Positions 53,853-59,149 of a stretch of 59,149 nt of DNA are shown piece by piece (within the stretch, counting starts at the first letter, position 1; every line of letters begins with the position of its first letter). The notes beneath the pieces are model-generated. The model saw nothing but the letters and a program-made list of their open reading frames with translations, searched no databases and had not been told where the DNA came from. The stretch is from SAR202 cluster bacterium. GTDB taxonomy: Bacteria; Chloroflexota; Dehalococcoidia; Lucifugimonadales; UBA1123. The translations under genes and the position numbers were made by a program. Where the stretch lies: positions 1 to 59,149 of the forward strand of contig JASMDM010000024.1 in NCBI GenBank assembly GCA_030752795.1, read 5' to 3'.

Positions 53853-55100
53853 TCACAAGATCGCGTTGGCTTCCTGCAGGCGCTCGATGTCGTCCCAGTC
53901 GTAGCCAAGCTCGTCGATCAGCACGATCTCTGTATCCTGGCCGAGCTCGGGCGCCTCTTTCCAGATGCCAGCCGGCGTCTCGCTGAACGCGACCGGGAAG
54001 TTGCACACCTGAATCTTGCCCAGCACCGGATGCTCGAAGTCCGTAATGTAATTGTTTGCGATTACCTGCGGATCGTCCTTGAGCTCGGAGACGCTTTGAA
54101 CCTTCGCGTATATGAGGTCCGCAGACTGGTTGAGGACCTCGATCCACTCGTCGGCTGTCTTCTCCTTGAATCTTTCGGCAATCTTCGCGGTCAACTCAGG
54201 TGATCCGGCAGCCATGCCGGCAGCGATCTCTGCGTCCGGATGGTGGAGCAGATCTTCCAGCCCCATCGCTTCTACGAACTGGGGCCAGTATCGGGTGAAT
54301 TGGCCGCTCATGAACTGGATCCAGCGTCCGTCCTTGCACTCGTACAAGTTGACCATCGGGTTGATCGGGTTCTTGGGGTCCATGTGTCCGGTTGGGCTGC
54401 CTCCTGAGAGCAGATCCAGCCCGACTGCAAGCCCCTGAAGCCACATGGTGGAACTGAGATGGGACACTTCCACTCGCTGCCCGACACCCAGACGGTCGCG
54501 GGCGACCAAAGCGGACACGATCCCCAGACACAGCGTGATACCGCCAATCTGGTCCGATGGCGCTGCTGCCACACGCCCGGGATATTCAGCTCCGGGCGGC
54601 GTGGCCGACATCATGAGGCCCGCCCGTGCTTGGCCGCAACCATCCAACGAGGGCCGCGCCGAGTCGGGTCCCACCGGTCCGTAGCCGGACGCCGAGCCGT
54701 AGATAAGCTTCGGGTTTATCTTCTTTAGCGTTTCGTAATCCATGCCTAGCCGCTCGGGGACGCCTTGCCGGAAGTTCTCGATGAACACATCGGCCTGCTC
54801 GACGAGTTTGTACACAACCTGCCGACCTTCTTCGGTTTTCAGGTCGACGGCGATGCCGCGCTTGTTGCGATTGCACGTCTCAAAGTAGGCGTTCCGATCG
54901 CCCTCGAGGGTCGTGAAGCGGCCGGACATTCGGGCGAGCGCGCGGCCGATGTCGCCGTCGAGCGACTCGATCTTGATGACGTCGGCGCCCATGTCGCCAA
55001 GCATCGACGCAGACACCGGGCCGAACTGCCACATAGTCCAGTCGAGCACCTTTATTCCTTTAAGCGGTCCGTCGACGCCTTTAATGGGTTGCTCGGTCAT
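53853..55100 (-). CDS. CaiB/BaiF (class III) CoA-transferase
   Basis: Protein of 415 aa of the class III CoA-transferase family. Seen: PLKGIKVLDWTMWQFGPVSASMLGDMGADVIKIES at the N-terminus (in pieces), NKRGIAVDLKTEEGRQV, FRQGVPERLGMDYETLKKINPKLIYGSASGYG and RDRLGVGQRVEVS. The catalytic-Asp region of the family (after GYGPVGPDSARPSLDG) is present. AGAGGTGA precedes the ATG. Low similarity to the copy at 303-1526, so not a recent duplicate. Convergent with the MFS gene. Confidence 0.92.
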   Translation of the reverse strand: MTEQPIKGVDGPLKGIKVLDWTMWQFGPVSASMLGDMGADVIKIESLDGDIGRALARMSGRFTTLEGDRNAYFETCNRNKRGIAVDLKTEEGRQVVYKLVEQADVFIENFRQGVPERLGMDYETLKKINPKLIYGSASGYGPVGPDSARPSLDGCGQARAGLMMSATPPGAEYPGRVAAAPSDQIGGITLCLGIVSALVARDRLGVGQRVEVSHLSSTMWLQGLAVGLDLLSGGSPTGHMDPKNPINPMVNLYECKDGRWIQFMSGQFTRYWPQFVEAMGLEDLLHHPDAEIAAGMAAGSPELTAKIAERFKEKTADEWIEVLNQSADLIYAKVQSVSELKDDPQVIANNYITDFEHPVLGKIQVCNFPVAFSETPAGIWKEAPELGQDTEIVLIDELGYDWDDIERLQEANAIL

Positions 55101-55316
55101 GTGTTCACCTCTGATGAGTTGTGATGTGCCGGATGCGGCGATGTTGGTTCTCTGTTGCGATTGGTGTAGTTGAACCGCAAGCTAGCATGCTCATCGCGAG
55201 CGGTCAACACGGTCCAGGCAGGCGCTGCGACGCAGTTCGCACAGCATTCAACCAATGCATGAGTACGGTTTCGGCGCGTCGATCCGCGTGCCAATGAACC
55301 TAGCACACGGATGGCG

Positions 55317-55751
55317 TTATCGGCTGACGTCTGGCTGTATCGCCCCGGCAGGCGTGCGGAACTGAATCGGTGTACCAACGTCGAAACCCATCTCCGCGCC
55401 AGTCGAGGCCTGATCGGTGGAGAGAACGATGTTCAGGTGGTTCGGTGTATGCACGAAGTCGTATCCGGCCAGGTTGCCCAGGCGGATGCCGCCAGCCCAA
55501 ACCTCGTCGCCGATCTCCGAAATGCCCGCCACGGTGACTTCGAAAAATCCGATGTACACGACATCGCGGACCCCTGCGCCCGGTTTCAGATCGTCATTGG
55601 TCGACAGGACCAGTTCGTGGATCCCGCCCGCGAGCAATGCCCGAGAAGGCACGTCCTCGAGATGCATCCATCGCTCATCGGCGCGCGTATGCAGCACGTA
55701 CACGAGCTCGCCCTCGACGTGCCGCTTGGCTGAGTATCGCAGTGGTTCCAT
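55317..55751 (-). CDS. Conserved-looking protein of unknown function
   Basis: Protein of 144 aa starting at the ATG at 55751, where GGGAGG lies 5 bases upstream; a longer frame to 55802 is not supported. Predicted to be mostly beta strands (GELVYVLHTRADERWMHL, HELVLSTNDDL, VVYIGFFEVTVAGI) without signal peptide or helices. No family recognised with confidence. It lies upstream of the CoA-transferase on the same strand, separated by about 215 bases. Confidence 0.6.
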   Translation of the reverse strand: MEPLRYSAKRHVEGELVYVLHTRADERWMHLEDVPSRALLAGGIHELVLSTNDDLKPGAGVRDVVYIGFFEVTVAGISEIGDEVWAGGIRLGNLAGYDFVHTPNHLNIVLSTDQASTGAEMGFDVGTPIQFRTPAGAIQPDVSR

Positions 55752-56286
55752 TCGTTCCTCCCGGGGTCGGTCTGACCCAGCGTGCGGTTTTCGCACGCTC
55801 ACCGTGGACGCCCATTTTACATGGTTCTACATGATTGCGACGATCGTACAATCGGCGTCGCGGGATTTTCAGGGCCGGCTTGCCTTCCGAAACGGCTTGC
55901 CTTTCAGTGGCGCGGACAGTGTTTTTCACGGTGGATTTGCCGTCCCGACGTTATTTGTTGCGTATTGCTTCCATCGTGTCTATATGGCTCGCAAACTCGG
56001 CCTGTCACGTATTTGGCATACAGAACGTCGGTGGCGGAACCATGCCAAATCCTGACGAAAACAAACCTGCAGGGTGTCGGAAAATGCGTGTAATAGTGAA
56101 AGCATCCGTCCAGGTAAAATGAGAAATGTGGGTCGCGGCTGATGTGCGGCCGTCAGCGCCTCATAGGCCATTTCGAGTCTCCACGACGGCGGCATCTTTC
56201 GGCCCGGAGTGCGGCAGACCGATCTCGGTGCCAGAGGGCAACCTATCACAGGTGGCGGGCGACCGCGAATCCTCGTAAGTCTTGCA
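55752..56286. other. Divergent intergenic region before the sensor remnant
   Basis: About 535 bases. No gene, repeat or strong promoter that I can support. Confidence 0.35.
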
Positions 56287-57449
56287 ATGAAAGTGGACAT
56301 GCGATTACTGAACAATAGCCTTCCATTGCGGTTCGCTGTCGTGAGTTTCGTGACGCTTGCGGCGATCATTGCGGTGTTCGTGGCGATTGCGAACGAACAA
56401 CTTCGATCAAACGCCTTGGATGTTGCGATAGAGGACGCGGTCGCGGACCTGGGAACCGTACTTTACACCGCGATCATGCCTTCGGATTTTACTGAGTTGT
56501 TGACCCAGAACCGGTATGAAGATATCAACGTATTCATCCGAAACTCAGTAAATTCAGAAATCTATTCCGGAGTCGGGATCTGGTCTGCGCGCGGCGTGCT
56601 CCTTTACCGATCCGACACGGTCGATCTGCACAGCGGTAGCCCTCTGGCCGACGATGAGTTAGCGAGGGCTTTGCAAGGAGAAGCATCGGCGACCGTCCTG
56701 AGGGCAGGTGAATCGGCTCACGGGCGTGAACCGTTTGACGTCGACATGATCGAGATACACATCCCACAGTGTTCTCGGGTGTCGACGAACCGCTCGGGGC
56801 GTTCGAGATATACCAACCCTACGCGCCGACTGCCGACCGCATAGCCTCGACGACAAACTTACTTTACTTGGCTGCGCTTGTCGGCTTCGCGCTGATCTAC
56901 ACGACGTCCGTAACGCTAGTTTGGTACGTTTCCAGGGTCGTCAGAAGGCAGCAAACCGCGTTGACCGACGCCTACACTGAGTTGGCGGAAGCTCGCAACA
57001 AGCTGGAAAGCCGCGTCGATGAACGAACGGCCGACCTCTCCGCCGCCGCCGCGGATCTCCAAACTAGCGAGGAAACTCAACGAGCAATGGCCGACGAAGC
57101 GACGGTGCTGGCCGAGATCGGACGGACCGTCAACTCGACACTGAAACCGGACGACGTCTATGAGTTGATCGCCAAACAGGCCAACAAGCTGATCCGATAC
57201 GACCGGATGGCCATTTATCTGGTCGAAGCCGATCCTCGAACCCTGAAATGCACGTTCACCAAAGGGCTCGACATACCCAACCGCGGCAAGGGAACGGTGA
57301 TCGAGGTCGATGCGTTTTTGCAAGAGGTGATCCGGCGCCGAGCAGCGGTCGTCGTGAATCCGGAGAACGAAGGCTATTGGACAAACAGATTCCCCGTGAT
57401 CAAGCCTGAGATGAATTCCATGCTGCTCCCGCCCACGAAGCTTATCGGG
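56287..57449 (+). pseudogene. Broken membrane sensor protein with GAF domain remnant
   Basis: Starts MKVDMRLLNNSLPLRFAVVS with a membrane helix (residues 15-38), then a periplasmic sensor domain. Near 56765 one base appears lost; the other frame continues VFSGVDEPLGAFEIYQPYAP, a second helix, a coiled coil (LAEARNKLESRVDERTADLS) and most of a GAF domain (VNSTLKPDDVYELIAKQANK through NPENEGYW). GAF similarity stops at about 57449 and is replaced by non-coding-like sequence to 57739; no kinase domain is found. The intact neighbour at 57740 has the same type of architecture, so this looks like a decayed or truncated relative. Confidence 0.65.
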
Positions 57450-57739
57450 TCACGTTGGCCGACTATTTGGCATCCCAAACGACCAGCCGCGTCTCATTCA
57501 GGTCCGGTTGCCTCGAAATCTTGTTCGAATCCAACCTCTGAACCACAACGGTTCCGATGCTCGGGGAGCCGCGGCGCCACCCGAAAATGCCCGTCATGCT
57601 TGGGTTGTCTTCGCGGCGACGTCTCCGCGAATGGTCTCGTCAAAAAGCCGTCAAATGTTCACACTAACCCGCCGATGTCGTCGTACGCGTCCGATTTCAA
57701 CCATATGGTAGAATCTGGTCGATCGGCTAGGGGAGGTCC

Positions 57740-59149
57740 ATGCCTATGAAAGGCATGAACAACGGCGAACAACAATCGGAACCGCGAGGCTACGGGCCCA
57801 ACATGACGAGGCTGAAATGGCTTGCCATCGGGTTGCCGATTGTGTTCCTGATCGTCGTCGACGTGATTCGACAGACGGTTCTTTCCGATAGGTCATACGT
57901 CTTTCCGGGCGCGCCAGGCATCATCTTCACGTACATTGTCGTGGCCGTCGCGGTCGTCGGGTTCTCCAATGTTATTTTTGCGTTCATATCTCGCCTCCAG
58001 CAACGCATTGTGAATCAAAATCAGCAGTTGGCCGCCCTCAACAGGATCGCCTTGCTGGCGGCCGAAGAGCCGGAACTGGACCATCTCATAGACACAAGCC
58101 TCGACGAAGTAGTCCGCGTGATGAAAGTCGATGCCGGATTGATCTGTTTGGTGGACTTGGAACGGCGGGAACACACCGCGATAGGCGTTCGCGGATTTTC
58201 ACAACAGCTTACGGACAGAATCCAGCGCGCCAAACTGAACGACGACATCATAGCGACCGAAGTTGTGCGAACCGGCAAACCTGTCGTCTACTCCAATATC
58301 TTCGAAGACCCAAAAGTTGCTGAGGCGGCTTTGCGAGAAAACGTCAGAGCAGGAATCAGTGCGCCTCTGAAATCAGAGGGCGAGGTCAACGGAATTCTGG
58401 CGATTGCGACACACGACGAACGAGAATTCACCGACAGCGAAATGGAGTTTCTCGACGTGATCGGAGGCCACCTGGGCTTGGCAATCCGGAAAGCGGTTCT
58501 GTTCGATCATTCGCAGCTCCAGAACAAAGAGTTGACCGCGCTCTTGGCTGTTGGGAAAGCCGTCACGTCGTCGTTCGATCTGGATGAGGTCCTCGAGCAA
58601 TCGCTCGACACGATCGTTGAAGTAACGTCCGTCGATGCCGCGGAGGTGTGGCTGATGGACGGAGAAGACGAACTCGCGCTTCGTCTACACCGGGGCGCCC
58701 GCCGAGACGCATTCCTCACCCAGACCCGGTTCAGGGTCGGCGACGGACTGCCCGGTGTGGTGGCAAAAGATCTGACCCGGATTTTGGTCCACGACCTGCC
58801 GTCCGACGCCAGATTCCAGCGCGATCAGGTGGTGGAAGCCGGCTTCCACACCTATTGCGCCATCCCAATGCTTTCCCGAGGCGAGTTCCAAGGGGTGCTC
58901 ACCGTGGCGGGCATGTCGGAAGAAAGCATGAAAGTTCCTTGGGAACTGCGCTTGCTCGATGCAATCTCCGATCGAGTGGCGCTTGCCGTCGAGAATGCAC
59001 AACTTCATCAGCGGGTCCAGGACTCTGCCGTGATTTTGGAGCGCGAGCGCATTGCCAGAGAGATGCGCGATGGGCTGGGGCAGGTCTTGGGGTACATCAA
59101 CGCCAAGACGCTTGCCGTCAAGAAACTGATCACCGATTCACGGGTGTCC
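57740..59149 (+). CDS. GAF-domain NarL-type sensor histidine kinase, partial, phospho-acceptor His replaced
   Basis: Runs off the window end; 470 codons are visible. AGGGGAGG precedes the ATG at 57740, and a second ATG at 57746 has better spacing. Two membrane helices (residues about 32-50 and 60-88), then a coiled-coil linker, a GAF domain (about 110-250; LLAAEEPELDHLIDTSLDEV start) and a second GAF (about 255-425; VTSSFDLDEVLEQSLDTIVEV). A HisKA_3 dimerisation motif follows, ERERIAREMRDGLGQVLGYI. The family consensus is REMHDGL; here the His codon is CGC (Arg, 59066-59068). The ATPase domain would lie beyond the window. Confidence 0.85.
   Translation, partial: MPMKGMNNGEQQSEPRGYGPNMTRLKWLAIGLPIVFLIVVDVIRQTVLSDRSYVFPGAPGIIFTYIVVAVAVVGFSNVIFAFISRLQQRIVNQNQQLAALNRIALLAAEEPELDHLIDTSLDEVVRVMKVDAGLICLVDLERREHTAIGVRGFSQQLTDRIQRAKLNDDIIATEVVRTGKPVVYSNIFEDPKVAEAALRENVRAGISAPLKSEGEVNGILAIATHDEREFTDSEMEFLDVIGGHLGLAIRKAVLFDHSQLQNKELTALLAVGKAVTSSFDLDEVLEQSLDTIVEVTSVDAAEVWLMDGEDELALRLHRGARRDAFLTQTRFRVGDGLPGVVAKDLTRILVHDLPSDARFQRDQVVEAGFHTYCAIPMLSRGEFQGVLTVAGMSEESMKVPWELRLLDAISDRVALAVENAQLHQRVQDSAVILERERIAREMRDGLGQVLGYINAKTLAVKKLITDSRVS

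Noticed and set aside
1-59149. CRISPR arrays, tRNA, rRNA or tmRNA genes
   Set aside because: No regularly spaced direct repeats and no recognisable RNA gene were seen on either strand by eye; short or divergent RNA genes could be missed.

Overview
The window reads as one piece of a GC-rich bacterial chromosome. Gene content fits a Chloroflexota bacterium of the Dehalococcoidia/SAR202 kind: a siroheme-based heme operon, several CaiB/BaiF CoA-transferases, enolase-superfamily and MmgE/PrpD catabolic enzymes, Cys-type sulfatases, DUF3179, and a GAF-rich NarL-type sensor kinase. This placement is inferred from gene content; no rRNA or tRNA gene was recognised. Most genes are intact, but at least six loci carry frameshifts, many of them single-base changes in C or G runs, so either draft-level indel errors or real decay of accessory genes is present.

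Layout. 0.3-7.6 kb (minus strand): CoA-transferase, M29-like aminopeptidase, then a housekeeping operon gatB-yvcK-secG-SAM hydroxide adenosyltransferase with a clear promoter, and pcm. 7.7-13.0 kb (plus): a promoter and a tightly coupled tetrapyrrole operon (fused AhbA-AhbB siroheme decarboxylase, precorrin-2 dehydrogenase/ferrochelatase, hemC, cobA-hemD fusion, hemB), which together make siroheme and start its conversion to heme. 13.2-23 kb: inositol-phosphatase-like enzyme, two sulfatases, a ThuA-like protein, DAHP synthase (aroF) with a newly recognised Phe/Tyr-rich leader peptide and attenuator, acyl-CoA dehydrogenase and nitroreductase. 23.4-27.8 kb: a CRP-type palindrome, a promoter, and a peptide/nickel-type ABC transporter (binding protein and two permeases, no ATPases).

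28-43.7 kb is accessory: a membrane protein, a large secreted subtilase with Fn3 and PKD repeats broken by serial frameshifts, an uncharacterised ferredoxin/Cys-motif protein pair, two enolase-superfamily enzymes, MmgE/PrpD, an SRPBCC protein, an exported protein, a broken RidA, a MITE-like element and an OLD-like ATPase. 44-59 kb: SDR, cyclase-family hydrolase, SelA-like PLP protein, tagI, a DUF3179 lipoprotein, an RDD protein, an MFS transporter, a second CoA-transferase and two sensor proteins.

The most interesting signals are: (1) the DUF3179 lipoprotein has an in-frame TGA exactly where the family has the first Cys of a CxxC motif, followed at the right distance by a bSECIS-like hairpin, so it is a candidate selenoprotein with a UxxC motif; (2) a 27-codon leader peptide with six Phe/Tyr codons plus terminator and possible antiterminator in front of DAHP synthase; (3) the terminal histidine kinase has Arg in place of the phospho-acceptor His.
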